The notes below the pieces were generated by a model. It saw nothing but the letters and a program-made list of their open reading frames with translations. It had not been told where the DNA came from and did not search any database. From Catenuloplanes atrovinosus (GTDB taxonomy: Bacteria > Actinomycetota > Actinomycetes > Mycobacteriales > Micromonosporaceae): 64,000 bases of DNA. Below are positions 24,997 to 33,908 of this stretch, in pieces (the stretch's first letter is position 1; every line of letters begins with the position of its first letter). The DNA lies in the NCBI RefSeq assembly GCF_031458235.1, contig NZ_JAVDYB010000001.1:7196501-7260500 (forward strand), written 5' to 3'. Position numbers and translations under genes: made by a program.

Positions 24997-25740
24997 TCAG
25001 GTGGTGGCGAGGATGGCGTCGCCGATGGGGGTGAGGTCGTCGGCACCGGCCTCGATGGCGGCGGTGTAGTGGCGGAGCCAGGAGCGGAGCCCGTCCGGGG
25101 TGCCGGTGGCGAAGGCGCTGGCGGCGCCGATGTACTCGGGGCGGCGGCGCAGGTGGCCGACCTCGACGCCGATCAGGCCGCGCGGGTCGAAGCCGGTGGA
25201 CAGCAGCGTCAGGCGGGCGGCGGCGCGGGCGACCACGCCGGACGGGCCGTCGAAGGGGCGCAGATTCAGCAGTTCGCCGTGCACGACCGCGGCCAGCACC
25301 AGCGGCGGCACCCGGGTGCCGCCCGCCACCAGGGCCATCAGCGTGTCCAGCCGCGCGGCGACCACCGGGTCCGCGACCGGGCGGCCGAGCGCGTCGTCCG
25401 GGACCACGCCGCGGGCCGCGAGCACGTGCAGGCGGGCCAGCACCTGGCGCGGCGCGTTACGCCAGCGGGGCGCCAGGCCGTCCAGCGCGCCGACCACCCG
25501 CAGCGCACCCTGCATGACCGGATCGGTGACGGCGCCCTGTCGTACCACCTCGAGGTCATGATCGGCGCCCTCCAGGGCGGCACTGGCGACCGCCGCGCGG
25601 AGCCCGACCTCCGCGGCGACCTGGCCGCCCTTGCGGCGCAGCGCGCGATGGCGCATCGCGGCGTCCGCGCGATCGCGCGCGGACCCGACGGCCTCGGCGA
25701 CGCCGGCCAGTTCGAGCAGGGGGGCGAGGGGGTCGTTCAC
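24997..25740 (-). CDS. Fic-like protein with degenerate motif
   Basis: A mostly helical protein of 247 residues. The segment HGELLNLRPFDGPSGVVARAAARL resembles the Fic core HPFxDGNGRxxR. The catalytic His is replaced by Arg and the Asn by Pro/Ser, so AMP transfer is unlikely by the normal mechanism. Similar proteins beside acs in actinobacteria are called oxidoreductases or hypothetical. The start GTG 25740 is preferred over TTG 25749, but neither has a clear ribosome binding site. It diverges from acs. Confidence 0.65.
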   Translation of the reverse strand: MNDPLAPLLELAGVAEAVGSARDRADAAMRHRALRRKGGQVAAEVGLRAAVASAALEGADHDLEVVRQGAVTDPVMQGALRVVGALDGLAPRWRNAPRQVLARLHVLAARGVVPDDALGRPVADPVVAARLDTLMALVAGGTRVPPLVLAAVVHGELLNLRPFDGPSGVVARAAARLTLLSTGFDPRGLIGVEVGHLRRRPEYIGAASAFATGTPDGLRSWLRHYTAAIEAGADDLTPIGDAILATT

Positions 25741-25853
25741 GGGAGGCAACGCTACCGCCCTGGTGGGAGGCGATTAGGAAAGACTTAGGGGAAATCGAAC
25801 GGTAACGGTCTCTTCACGGCGGCCAGGGGCGGTGCAAAGATCAACCGGTGGGC

Positions 25854-25887
25854 GCTCACCGTGCGCCATTCGGCGCGTACGGTGACC
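25854..25887. promoter_or_regulatory. Inverted repeat upstream of acs
   Basis: GCTCACCGTGCGC (25854-25866) and GCGTACGGTGACC (25875-25887) pair with two mismatches around an eight-base spacer. They lie about 80 bp upstream of acs in the divergent spacer, a plausible operator position. Confidence 0.45.
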
Positions 25888-25966
25888 GCTTCTAGCTGCT
25901 CACCAGGACCGACGCTAGTCTCGGCGGAGACCTGGATCACACGGACATCTGACGAGGAGTTCATCG

Positions 25967-27928
25967 ATGAGTGAGACCTTGGCGAACCTTCTCAAAGAGG
26001 AGCGGACGTTCCCGCCGCCGGCCGCGCTCGCCGCCGAGGCCAACGTCACCGATGTCGCATACCAGCAGGCCGCGGACGATCGGCTCGCGTTCTGGGAGAC
26101 GCAGGCGCGTCGCCTGGAGTGGTCGAAGCCGTGGGACCAGGTGCTCGACTGGTCCAACCCGCCGTTCGCGAAGTGGTTCGTCGGCGGCGAGCTGAACGTG
26201 GCCTACAACTGCCTGGACCGGCACGTGGCCGCCGGCAACGGCGACAAGGTCGCGATCCACTGGGAGGGCGAGCCCGGCGACACCCGCACCATCACCTACG
26301 CCGACCTGCTGACGTCGGTCTCCCAGGCGGCGAACTACCTGACCGAGTTGGGCGTCACGGCCGGCGACCGGGTGGCGATCTACCTGCCGATGATCCCGGA
26401 GGCCGCTGTCGCGATGCTGGCCTGCGCGCGGCTCGGCGCCACGCACAGCGTGGTCTTCGGCGGCTTCTCGGCCGACTCGCTGAGCAACCGGATCAACGAC
26501 GCCACCGCGAAGGTCGTGATCACCGCGGACGGCGGTTACCGGCGCGGCAAGCCCTCCGGGCTCAAGTCCATCGTGGACGAGGCGCTGAAGAGCACGCCGA
26601 GCGTGGAGCACGTGCTGGTGGTCCGCCGCACCGGGCAGGAGGTCGCCTGGGGCGAGAAGGACCTGTGGTGGCACGAGACGGTCGAGCAGGCCGCGACCGA
26701 GCACACCGCGCAGGCCTTCGACGCCGAGCACCCGCTGTTCATCCTCTACACGTCCGGCACCACGGCGAAGCCGAAGGGAATCCTGCACACCAGCGGGGGC
26801 TACCTGACGCAGGCGGCGTTCACCCACCACGCGGTGTTCGACCTGAAGCCGGAGACCGACGTCTACTGGTGCACCGCGGACATCGGCTGGGTGACCGGGC
26901 ACTCCTACATCGTGTACGGCCCGCTGGCCAACGGCGCGACCCAGGTGATGTACGAGGGGACGCCGGACACGCCGAGCAAGGCCCGGTTCTGGGAGATCGT
27001 CGACCGCTACAAGGTGACCATCCTCTACACCGCGCCCACGCTGATCCGCACGATGATGAAGTGGGGCGCCGACATCCCGGCCGCGCACGACCTGTCCTCG
27101 CTGCGCATCCTGGGCAGCGTCGGCGAGCCGATCAACCCGGAGGCCTGGATCTGGTACCGGGAGACGATCGGGCACGGCAACACGCCGGTCGTGGACACCT
27201 GGTGGCAGACCGAGACCGGCGCCATCATGATCTCCCCGCTGCCGGGCGTGACCGCGACCAAGCCGGGCTCCGCGATGACCCCGCTGCCCGGCATCACCGC
27301 GGACGTGGTCGACGACCAGGGCAAGTCCGTGCCGAACGGCGGCGGCGGCTACCTGGTGCTCCGCGAGCCGTGGCCGTCGATGCTGCGCACCATCTGGGGC
27401 GACGACAACCGGTTCGTGGAGACGTACTGGTCGCGCTTCGACGGCATGTACTTCGCGGGCGACGGCGCGAAGAAGGACGACGACGGGCACATCTGGCTGC
27501 TCGGCCGGGTCGACGACGTGATGCTGGTCTCCGGCCACAACATCTCCACCACCGAGGTCGAGTCCGCACTGGTCTCGCACCCGTCGGTGGCGGAGGCCGC
27601 GGTCGTCGGCGCGACCGACCCGACCACCGGGCAGGCGATCGTCGCGTTCACCATCCCGCGCGGCAACGTCGACACCTCCGGCGAGGCCGGCGAGGCGCTG
27701 ATCCAGGAGCTGCGCAACCACGTGGCGAAGACGCTGGGCCCGATCGCCAAGCCGCGCCAGATCATGCTGGTCGCGGAGCTGCCGAAGACCCGCTCCGGCA
27801 AGATCATGCGCCGGCTGCTGCGCGACGTGGCCGAGCACCGCTCGCTGGGTGACGTCACCACCCTGCAGGACTCCACCGTGATGGACCTCATCGCGAGCGG
27901 GATGAAGGACAGCAAGTCGGACGACTGA
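25967..27928 (+). CDS. acs: Acetyl-CoA synthetase (AMP-forming)
   Basis: A protein of 653 residues that makes acetyl-CoA from acetate, ATP and CoA in the cytosol. The phosphate-binding loop is YTSGTTAKPKG, the acetate-pocket region contains WWQTETGA, and the hinge and C-terminal motif is PKTRSGKIMRR. Lys612 in that motif is the lysine controlled by reversible acetylation in this family. The start ATG 25967 follows GAGGAG. It occupies the place of Rv3667 relative to the tad block. A strong hairpin terminator follows. Confidence 0.97.
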   Translation: MSETLANLLKEERTFPPPAALAAEANVTDVAYQQAADDRLAFWETQARRLEWSKPWDQVLDWSNPPFAKWFVGGELNVAYNCLDRHVAAGNGDKVAIHWEGEPGDTRTITYADLLTSVSQAANYLTELGVTAGDRVAIYLPMIPEAAVAMLACARLGATHSVVFGGFSADSLSNRINDATAKVVITADGGYRRGKPSGLKSIVDEALKSTPSVEHVLVVRRTGQEVAWGEKDLWWHETVEQAATEHTAQAFDAEHPLFILYTSGTTAKPKGILHTSGGYLTQAAFTHHAVFDLKPETDVYWCTADIGWVTGHSYIVYGPLANGATQVMYEGTPDTPSKARFWEIVDRYKVTILYTAPTLIRTMMKWGADIPAAHDLSSLRILGSVGEPINPEAWIWYRETIGHGNTPVVDTWWQTETGAIMISPLPGVTATKPGSAMTPLPGITADVVDDQGKSVPNGGGGYLVLREPWPSMLRTIWGDDNRFVETYWSRFDGMYFAGDGAKKDDDGHIWLLGRVDDVMLVSGHNISTTEVESALVSHPSVAEAAVVGATDPTTGQAIVAFTIPRGNVDTSGEAGEALIQELRNHVAKTLGPIAKPRQIMLVAELPKTRSGKIMRRLLRDVAEHRSLGDVTTLQDSTVMDLIASGMKDSKSDD

Positions 27929-27938
27929 CGACGATCGG

Positions 27939-27973
27939 TTCAGGGGTGCGGATTCGCGATCCGTACCCCTGAA
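27939..27973 (+). terminator. Hairpin terminator of acs
   Basis: TTCAGGGGTGCGGAT (27939-27953) pairs with ATCCGTACCCCTGAA (27959-27973), with one G-T wobble and a five-base loop, ten bases after the stop. The following TGTCTCTC is weakly U-rich. Confidence 0.8.
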
Positions 27974-28040
27974 TGTCTCTCAAGGTTTCCCTTCCGGGCA
28001 CCCTGGATGCGCTTTTTGGCAGTAGGCCTACGCTTGGCCC

Positions 28041-28949
28041 ATGACTGACGACGCGAGCGTGCTGATCGAGGGGCCGTGGACACACCGGTTCGTCGGCGCC
28101 AACGGCAGCAGGTTCCATGTCGTGGAGGCCGGCACCGGGCCGCTCGTGCTGTTCCTGCACGGATTCCCGGAGTTCTGGTGGGCCTGGCACCAGATCCTGC
28201 CGTACGTGGCCGACGCCGGCTTCCGGGCGGTCGCGATGGACCTGCGTGGTTACGGCGCCAGTGACAAGCCGCCGCGCGGATACGACGGATACACGCTCGC
28301 CGCGGACGTCGCCGGCACCATCCGCGCGCTCGGCGAGCGGTCCGCGATCGTGGTCGGCGCCGGTGCCGGCGGCATGATCGGCTGGACCACCGCGTCGTTC
28401 CACCCGCAGATGGTCAGCCGCCTGATCGTGATGGGCGCGGCCCACCCGCTGCGGCTGCGCGCCGCGCTCTTCTCCGACCCGCGCGGCCAGGTCGCCGCCG
28501 CGACCCACACGCTCAAATACCAGCTCCCACGGTACGAGCACGTGCTCGCCCGGGACAACGGCGCCGAGGTCGGCAACATCCTGCGCCGGTGGGGCGGTCG
28601 TGAGTGGGTGAACAGCGCCGCGTTCGCCGACTACGAGGCCAGGTGCCGGGAGGCGATCACCATCCCGCAGGCCGCGTTCTGCGCGATGGAGGGCTACCGG
28701 TGGGCGTTCCGGGCCGGGCTGCGGCTGCACGGCTACCGGTTCGTCAGGCTCATGCAGCGCCCGCTGGTCACGCCCACGCTGCAACTGCACGGCACGCAGG
28801 ACACCGCGATCCTGCCCCGCACCGCGCAGGGCTCCAGCCGGTACGTCCGGTCCTCCTACGAGTGGCTGCCGCTGCGCGGCGTCGGCCACTTCCCGCACCA
28901 GGAGGTCCCGGCGCTGGTCGCGTCCGAGATCCTGCGCTGGGCGAAGTGA
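28041..28949 (+). CDS. Alpha/beta hydrolase, EphE/epoxide-hydrolase-like, nucleophile missing
   Basis: A protein of 302 residues with the alpha/beta-hydrolase order of motifs: the oxyanion motif HGFPEFWWAWHQ, the strand-5 elbow VVGAGAGGMIGW, an Asp in HGTQDTAIL and the His in VGHFPHQE. Epoxide hydrolases have GxDxGG at the elbow. Here it reads GAGAGG, so the nucleophile position is Gly although the Asp and His candidates remain. It is probably not an active epoxide hydrolase. It holds the position of M. tuberculosis EphE (Rv3670) downstream of acs. Confidence 0.8.
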   Translation: MTDDASVLIEGPWTHRFVGANGSRFHVVEAGTGPLVLFLHGFPEFWWAWHQILPYVADAGFRAVAMDLRGYGASDKPPRGYDGYTLAADVAGTIRALGERSAIVVGAGAGGMIGWTTASFHPQMVSRLIVMGAAHPLRLRAALFSDPRGQVAAATHTLKYQLPRYEHVLARDNGAEVGNILRRWGGREWVNSAAFADYEARCREAITIPQAAFCAMEGYRWAFRAGLRLHGYRFVRLMQRPLVTPTLQLHGTQDTAILPRTAQGSSRYVRSSYEWLPLRGVGHFPHQEVPALVASEILRWAK

Positions 28950-28953
28950 GGGG

Positions 28954-29316
28954 TCAGATCCGGTTCTCGCGCAGGTCGGTGACCGCGGACAGCGGCGCCC
29001 AGCCCTGGTAGACGCCGAAGTCGAACTCCTCCAGGCCGAGCGCCTGCGCGGTCGGGGCCTTGCCGCCGGTGTACTCCACGCGCAGCCAGCCGTCGGCCTC
29101 GCCGAGCACGATGAACGGCTCGCCCTGCCAGGTGCAGGTGGTCCGCACGTACATCAGGTCGTCCACGTCGCCGGCGTTCAGCACCCGCACGTATCGCCCG
29201 GGACGCACCTCGGAGAAGCCGTCGCCCGGCTGCGGCTGGTAGATGCGCACGTTGTCGCCGTCCGGGCTGGCCTCGTACTCGCGGCCCTGGTAGCGGGCCA
29301 CGTAGCCGTCGCGCAT
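28954..29316 (-). CDS. Small hypothetical protein paired with the SseB-domain protein
   Basis: A soluble, beta-rich acidic protein of 120 residues (MRDGYVARYQGREYEASPDG at the start, YVRTTCTWQGEPFIVLGEAD inside). The start ATG 29316 overlaps the stop of the large upstream gene by one base (TGATG), so expression is coupled. I do not recognise the family. By position it could be an immunity or chaperone partner of the large protein, but that is only inference. Confidence 0.7.
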   Translation of the reverse strand: MRDGYVARYQGREYEASPDGDNVRIYQPQPGDGFSEVRPGRYVRVLNAGDVDDLMYVRTTCTWQGEPFIVLGEADGWLRVEYTGGKAPTAQALGLEEFDFGVYQGWAPLSAVTDLRENRI

Positions 29317-32201
29317 CAGTTCTCGCCGACCTTTCGCCAGGTCATCGCGTCCGTGTCGAGCAGGGCGAGCAGCGTCTGCCGGCCGGAGCGGTCGATGCTC
29401 CACAGCTCGGAGCCGTGCGGCAGGCGCACGCTGTCCACCTTGAACTCGGCGATCACGTCGGAGCTGTCGCCGGGCGCGAACCCGTTGCCGCGGAACGGCG
29501 GGCGCTCGATCACCCAGCCCTCCATCGCGCGCATCGCGTTCTCGTTCTGCCCGCCGTACGGAATGCGGTACAGCGACGGGCGGAACGCGGGCCAGCGCAG
29601 CACGTGCACCACCTCCGCGTCCGGGCGGAACGGAGAGCCCGGGTAGATCAGGCCCAGCGCGGACAACAGCTGACCGGGCGTGCCCAGGTGCTCGACCTCG
29701 TTCGCCCGGTGCAGGAAGCCGGAGACCCGGTCGTACCCCCGGTTCAGGAAGTAGTCGACCTGCGCCGGCGAGACCGTCTTCTGCATCACGGTCGGCGCGT
29801 TCGGGTCCGGCGGGCGGGACACCGGCGCGGGCGTCTCCACCACGCGCACCGGTGCCGGCGTCGGCTCGACGTACTCGTCCGGCTCGGCGTCCTCGCCGAG
29901 GCCGACCTCCTTGGCCCAGCTGGCCAGCGCCACGATCTGGCTGCCCGGCAGCGTCGCGCCGACCGGGCTGCCCGGGTTCACCGCGAACGACAGGCCCGGG
30001 TCCGGCCAGTGGCGGATCAGCCGGGCGAACTTCACCCCGACGGTCTCGATCGCCTCGCCGCCGACCAGGTGTTCGCCGAGCCGCTCCGGGGACGTGAAGA
30101 CCACCACGTAGCGCTCGCCGTCGATCACGTCGGTGCGCCAGGCGAAGTCCGGGTCGCCGGGGCGGCCACCGGACGCGGACGTGCCCGGCTTGAGCGGCAG
30201 CAGCACGCGCGCCAGCAGCAGCGTGGAGAGGAACGAGTCGGTGCTGCCGTCGCCGGCGGCCGCGAGCAACTCCTCCTCGACCTCGTTCGCCGGCGTGAAC
30301 CCGGCCAGGTCCGGCTGCGCGATCTGCGACTCCGGCCGGTACGCGGGCGTCGGCGCCGGGGAGAACGGGCGGTCCGGGTCCGGCGTGTACGGCGGGTCGG
30401 ACCGCGGCGTGGCGTAGGACGGCGAGCCGGCACCGTAGGACGGCGCCTCGCCGGGCGCGGCCCACACGTGCGGCGCCCGCTCCTCCACGGCCGGGTCGCC
30501 CGGGTGAGCGGCGCCGCGCAGGTAGTCGGTGGCCTCCTCGACCGGGACCGCGCCGCCGTACACGGTGGGCGTGCTGCTCGCCTGCCGGCGCGGCAGCCCA
30601 CCCGGACCGACCGCGGGCGTCTCGTCGGACGCGGGCGCCTCGGGCGCGGGCGACGTGGGCGTCTCCGCCCCGGCCCGGAACGGCGGCGCGTCACCGGGGC
30701 GGCTGGAGAGCGGATCGCCGCCCGGGCGGCTGGTCAGCGAGTCCCCGAACCGGGACGGCGGCGCGTCGAAGCCGGGCCGGGACCACGCCTCGGGGCTCGA
30801 CGGCGGCGCACCGGCGCCGGGCGACCGGGACGCCGCGGCCGAACGGGCACCGAGGGCATCCGCGGCGGATGGGCGCTTCGGCAGCGACTCGCCGTTCGGC
30901 GGGCGCTTGGGAAGCGGCTCGGCCTCGGAGTCGGCCCCCGGGCGCGGAGGACCGCCGGCGTCCGGCTCAGCCTCCGGCCGGCGCTCGAAGCCACCGGGCT
31001 CGGGACGCTGCGCGAGACCGCCGAAGTCGGAGCCGGCCGGGGCCGGGCGCGGAGAGAGACCGTTCGTTCGCGGGGCCGCGTCGGCCCGGCCGACCGGCGA
31101 CTCGAAGCCCGCCGGACGGAACGGCGCCGGCGATCCGGGGTCCGGCCGGCGCGGCAGCGAGGTGGCACCGGACGACTCCGGGCCACCACCGGAGACCGGC
31201 CGGGCCGGCAGCGCGTCGGGGCCGGGCAGCGCGTCGGGAGCGGGCAGCGGCGCGAAGCCCGGCGGACGCGTGTCCGCCGGCTCCGGAACCGGCCGCCGCG
31301 GCAGCCCGTCGCCCTCCGCGCGCGGCGGGAACGCGTCGGCGGCCGCGGGCCGCGCACCGTACCGCGGTGGCGGGGCGTCGCCGTTGGCGCCGAACGTCTC
31401 CAGCGGCCGGGTCGGCAGCGACTCGGCGGTGTCCGGCGACGGGCCCGGCATCACCGGGAACCCGCCGCTCGACGTGGGCGGTCCGAGCGGCGCGGGCGGG
31501 CCGGCGCTCTCCGGCGCCGCGGCCCAGCGGGACGGCCCGGAGTAGTCGGCCGCCCAGTTCGCGCGCTGCTCGGGCTCGGGCGTGGGGTCCGGCGCGGGGT
31601 CCGGCTCCGCACCGGCGGACGGCTCGTCGCTCGTGATCAGCCCGTTGCCGCTGAGCGTGCCGGGCGAGTGGCTGACGCCGGGCGCGGCCATGGCGGCCGC
31701 GACCTCGTCCTCGCTCGGCCGCATCATGCCGGGGACGGACGCGGTGGCGCGCGCCCGGTTCGCGCTCTCCGCCTTCATCAGGCGGGCGCGGGCGCCCATG
31801 GTCCGGCCCGGCAGCCGCACATCGCCGCGCGCGAGCTGAGCCACGAACCAGGCGGGCAGGTAGCCCTCGATGGGCAGGCCGGGGTTGACCGCGAGCCACC
31901 AGTCCACGTTCGGCCAGCCGGCCGCGAGCTCCTGGTACGGCACGTGGCGCGTCGAGCCGGCGTGCTGCGCGAGGCAGGCCCGCAGCGCCGCGGCGGACGT
32001 GAAGGCGAGCACGTGCGTGCGGCCGCCGGTGGTCCACGTGCCCCAGCTCAGCGGGCCGCCGGCCGGTGTGTCGCCGGAGACGGGCAGCAGCAACTCGGTG
32101 CGGGCAAGCACCTGGAAATAGGCCTCCTGGTCCTCCTTACGGAGGGCCTCCCGCATGGCCGCTTCGGCCTCGGTGGCCGGCTCCCAGTCGGTCACGGCCA
32201 C
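29316..32201 (-). CDS. SseB-domain protein, two SseB-like domains and a C-terminal unknown domain
   Basis: A protein of 961 residues. An SseB-like domain spans about residues 10-150. A Pro/Ala/Asp-rich, presumably disordered region follows (about 175-630) with recurring LPRRP/LPxRP-type motifs. A second SseB-like domain spans about 635-770, and a distinct C-terminal domain spans about 805-961 (HVLRWPAFRPSLYRIPYGGQ... GHGSELWSI-like end). There is no signal peptide. It sits beside type VII secretion genes, so it may be a substrate or accessory factor. The C-terminal domain plus the coupled 120-residue protein has the shape of an effector/partner pair, without a recognised catalytic motif. Confidence 0.75.
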   Translation of the reverse strand: MAVTDWEPATEAEAAMREALRKEDQEAYFQVLARTELLLPVSGDTPAGGPLSWGTWTTGGRTHVLAFTSAAALRACLAQHAGSTRHVPYQELAAGWPNVDWWLAVNPGLPIEGYLPAWFVAQLARGDVRLPGRTMGARARLMKAESANRARATASVPGMMRPSEDEVAAAMAAPGVSHSPGTLSGNGLITSDEPSAGAEPDPAPDPTPEPEQRANWAADYSGPSRWAAAPESAGPPAPLGPPTSSGGFPVMPGPSPDTAESLPTRPLETFGANGDAPPPRYGARPAAADAFPPRAEGDGLPRRPVPEPADTRPPGFAPLPAPDALPGPDALPARPVSGGGPESSGATSLPRRPDPGSPAPFRPAGFESPVGRADAAPRTNGLSPRPAPAGSDFGGLAQRPEPGGFERRPEAEPDAGGPPRPGADSEAEPLPKRPPNGESLPKRPSAADALGARSAAASRSPGAGAPPSSPEAWSRPGFDAPPSRFGDSLTSRPGGDPLSSRPGDAPPFRAGAETPTSPAPEAPASDETPAVGPGGLPRRQASSTPTVYGGAVPVEEATDYLRGAAHPGDPAVEERAPHVWAAPGEAPSYGAGSPSYATPRSDPPYTPDPDRPFSPAPTPAYRPESQIAQPDLAGFTPANEVEEELLAAAGDGSTDSFLSTLLLARVLLPLKPGTSASGGRPGDPDFAWRTDVIDGERYVVVFTSPERLGEHLVGGEAIETVGVKFARLIRHWPDPGLSFAVNPGSPVGATLPGSQIVALASWAKEVGLGEDAEPDEYVEPTPAPVRVVETPAPVSRPPDPNAPTVMQKTVSPAQVDYFLNRGYDRVSGFLHRANEVEHLGTPGQLLSALGLIYPGSPFRPDAEVVHVLRWPAFRPSLYRIPYGGQNENAMRAMEGWVIERPPFRGNGFAPGDSSDVIAEFKVDSVRLPHGSELWSIDRSGRQTLLALLDTDAMTWRKVGEN

Positions 32202-32333
32202 CTCCCTTCACCCATCAGGCCAGACGCATTCGCGTACAACCTACAAGGTTGATCCAAGATCACAACGCGCGGCCGGACAGGGTCACAGAGTCAGCGTCCG
32301 CGCGGTTACCATCGCCCAGGCGAAGGAGGCGGG
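32202..32333. promoter_or_regulatory. Divergent promoter region, SseB-domain gene / mycosin
   Basis: 132 bp that include the small palindrome CAACC-TACAA-GGTTG (32237-32251) and AT-richer stretches than the surroundings. TACCAT at about 32306 is a possible -10 for the mycosin gene. Confidence 0.4.
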
Positions 32334-33626
32334 ATGCGTGGCCGAGCAGGCATCGCCGCAGTCACCGTGCTGTGGGCTTTGACTGGATTCGTCCCCTCAG
32401 ACCCCACCATGCCACAGAAAACCCCGACGCACCTGGCGGGCATCAGAACACAACTCTCCGCTTTCGCGCCAGTACCCCTTAGGCCACTCTCCGCGAGCGG
32501 TTTGTCCTGCGAAAGCACCGCCGCGCCGTCCGGCACGGTTCGCGAGGAGCCATGGGCCCAGCGACGGTACGGACTGGGCCGCCTCTCCCCGGTCGCGGAC
32601 GGCCGCGGCACGGTGGTCGCCGTGATCGACTCCGGCGTCGACCCGGCCCATCCGCAACTCGCCGGGCGCGTGCTGCCCGGCGCGGACTTCCTCGACCCGG
32701 GCGGCGACGGCACGCGCGACTGCGTCGGCCACGGCACCGCGGTCGCCAGCCTGATCGCGGCCGCCCCCGCGCGCGGCGTGGCGTTCCGCGGCGTCGCGCC
32801 GGAGGCCCGCATCCTGCCGGTACGCGTGAGCGAGCAGCAGATCGTGGACGGCGCCGAGACCGGCCGGACCGTGCCGCCGGACCGGCTCGCCGACGCGATC
32901 CGCTGGGCCGTGGACCACGACGCGGACGTGCTCAACCTGTCCGTGGTGCTCTACGCGGACGACGCGGCGGTGCGCGCGGCGATCGGATACGCGGTGGCGC
33001 ACGACGTCGTGGTGGTGGCCGCGGTCGGCAACCGGCACGGGACCCCGGGCGCGGACCCGACGCCGTACCCGGCCGCCTACGCCGGCGTGCTCGGCGTCGG
33101 CGCCATCACCGAGGCGGGCCAGGCCGCGGACTACTCGCAGGCCGGCACGTACGTCGACCTGGTCGCGCCGGGTGGGCACGTGCTCACCGCGGTCCCGGGC
33201 GGCGGTCACGCGTACGCGGACGGCACCAGCTACGCCGCGCCGTTCGGCGCCGCCACCGCCGCGCTGGTCCGGCAGCGCTGGCCGGACCTGACGGTGACCG
33301 AGGTCATCGCCCGGATCGTCGCCACCACCGACCCGGCGCCCGGCGGCCCGGCCGGCGACGCGTACGGCTACGGCGTGCTGAACCCGTACCGCGCGGTCGC
33401 CGACACCGTGCCCGCGCCGCCGTCCACCACCCGCCCGGCCCCCGCCGCCGCACCGGCCGTGCCGGCCGCCCAGGCCGCGTCCGCCGCCCACGCCCGCACA
33501 CCGCGCGCGCTCGCGCTCGCCGCCGCCGGCCTCGTGGCCGCGGCCCTCACGCTCTGGCTCGCCGTGGTCGTCCCCCGCGCCCGCCGCCGCGCCTGGCGCT
33601 CCCCACCCACGGACGCCGGGCCCTGA
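32334..33626 (+). CDS. mycP: Mycosin, type VII secretion-associated subtilisin-like protease
   Basis: A protein of 430 residues. The N-terminus is a signal-like segment (GIAAVTVLWALTGFV). The S8 catalytic triad is Asp99 (AVIDSGVDP), His133 (CVGHGTAVAS) and Ser299 (ADGTSYAAP). A Pro/Ala linker leads to one C-terminal membrane helix (ALAAAGLVAAALTLWLAVVV) and a basic end. MycP proteases are anchored outside the membrane and are needed for ESX secretion. The start ATG 32334 has AAGGAGG five bases upstream. Its stop abuts that of the convergent WXG100-like gene (TGATCA), leaving no spacer. Confidence 0.93.
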   Translation: MRGRAGIAAVTVLWALTGFVPSDPTMPQKTPTHLAGIRTQLSAFAPVPLRPLSASGLSCESTAAPSGTVREEPWAQRRYGLGRLSPVADGRGTVVAVIDSGVDPAHPQLAGRVLPGADFLDPGGDGTRDCVGHGTAVASLIAAAPARGVAFRGVAPEARILPVRVSEQQIVDGAETGRTVPPDRLADAIRWAVDHDADVLNLSVVLYADDAAVRAAIGYAVAHDVVVVAAVGNRHGTPGADPTPYPAAYAGVLGVGAITEAGQAADYSQAGTYVDLVAPGGHVLTAVPGGGHAYADGTSYAAPFGAATAALVRQRWPDLTVTEVIARIVATTDPAPGGPAGDAYGYGVLNPYRAVADTVPAPPSTTRPAPAAAPAVPAAQAASAAHARTPRALALAAAGLVAAALTLWLAVVVPRARRRAWRSPPTDAGP

Positions 33627-33908
33627 TCAGTCGAACAGCGCCCGGTTGCGCGCCTCCACATCCGCGTAGTCGGCGGCCGACACCTCGACCGCCCGGCCGA
33701 TCTCGCGCAGCAGCGCGCCCAGTTCCGCACCCGCCCGGCGCCAGGCGGCACGCCGTTCCTCGTAGGCCCGCCACGCCTCCCCGCTCCACGCCGCGGCCGT
33801 CGACCGCGCGTCCGCGTCCAGGTCGTCCAGCACGGACCACAGCGCCACCCCGGCCGCGTCGATCTCCGCGCCGATCCGCCGCAGCGCGGCCACGTCGACG
33901 CTCAGCAC
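33627..33908 (-). CDS. WXG100-family (Esx-like) protein 2
   Basis: A helical protein of 93 residues with the central motif WSG (AAWSGEAWRAYEERRAAWRR), matching the helix-turn-helix hairpin of Esx substrates. The GTG start at 33908 overlaps the stop of the preceding WXG gene by seven bases (GTGCTGA). It is a probable type VII substrate partnering the upstream protein. The C-terminus (YADVEARNRALFD) contains a YxxxD/E secretion-signal-like pattern. Confidence 0.8.
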   Translation of the reverse strand: MLSVDVAALRRIGAEIDAAGVALWSVLDDLDADARSTAAAWSGEAWRAYEERRAAWRRAGAELGALLREIGRAVEVSAADYADVEARNRALFD

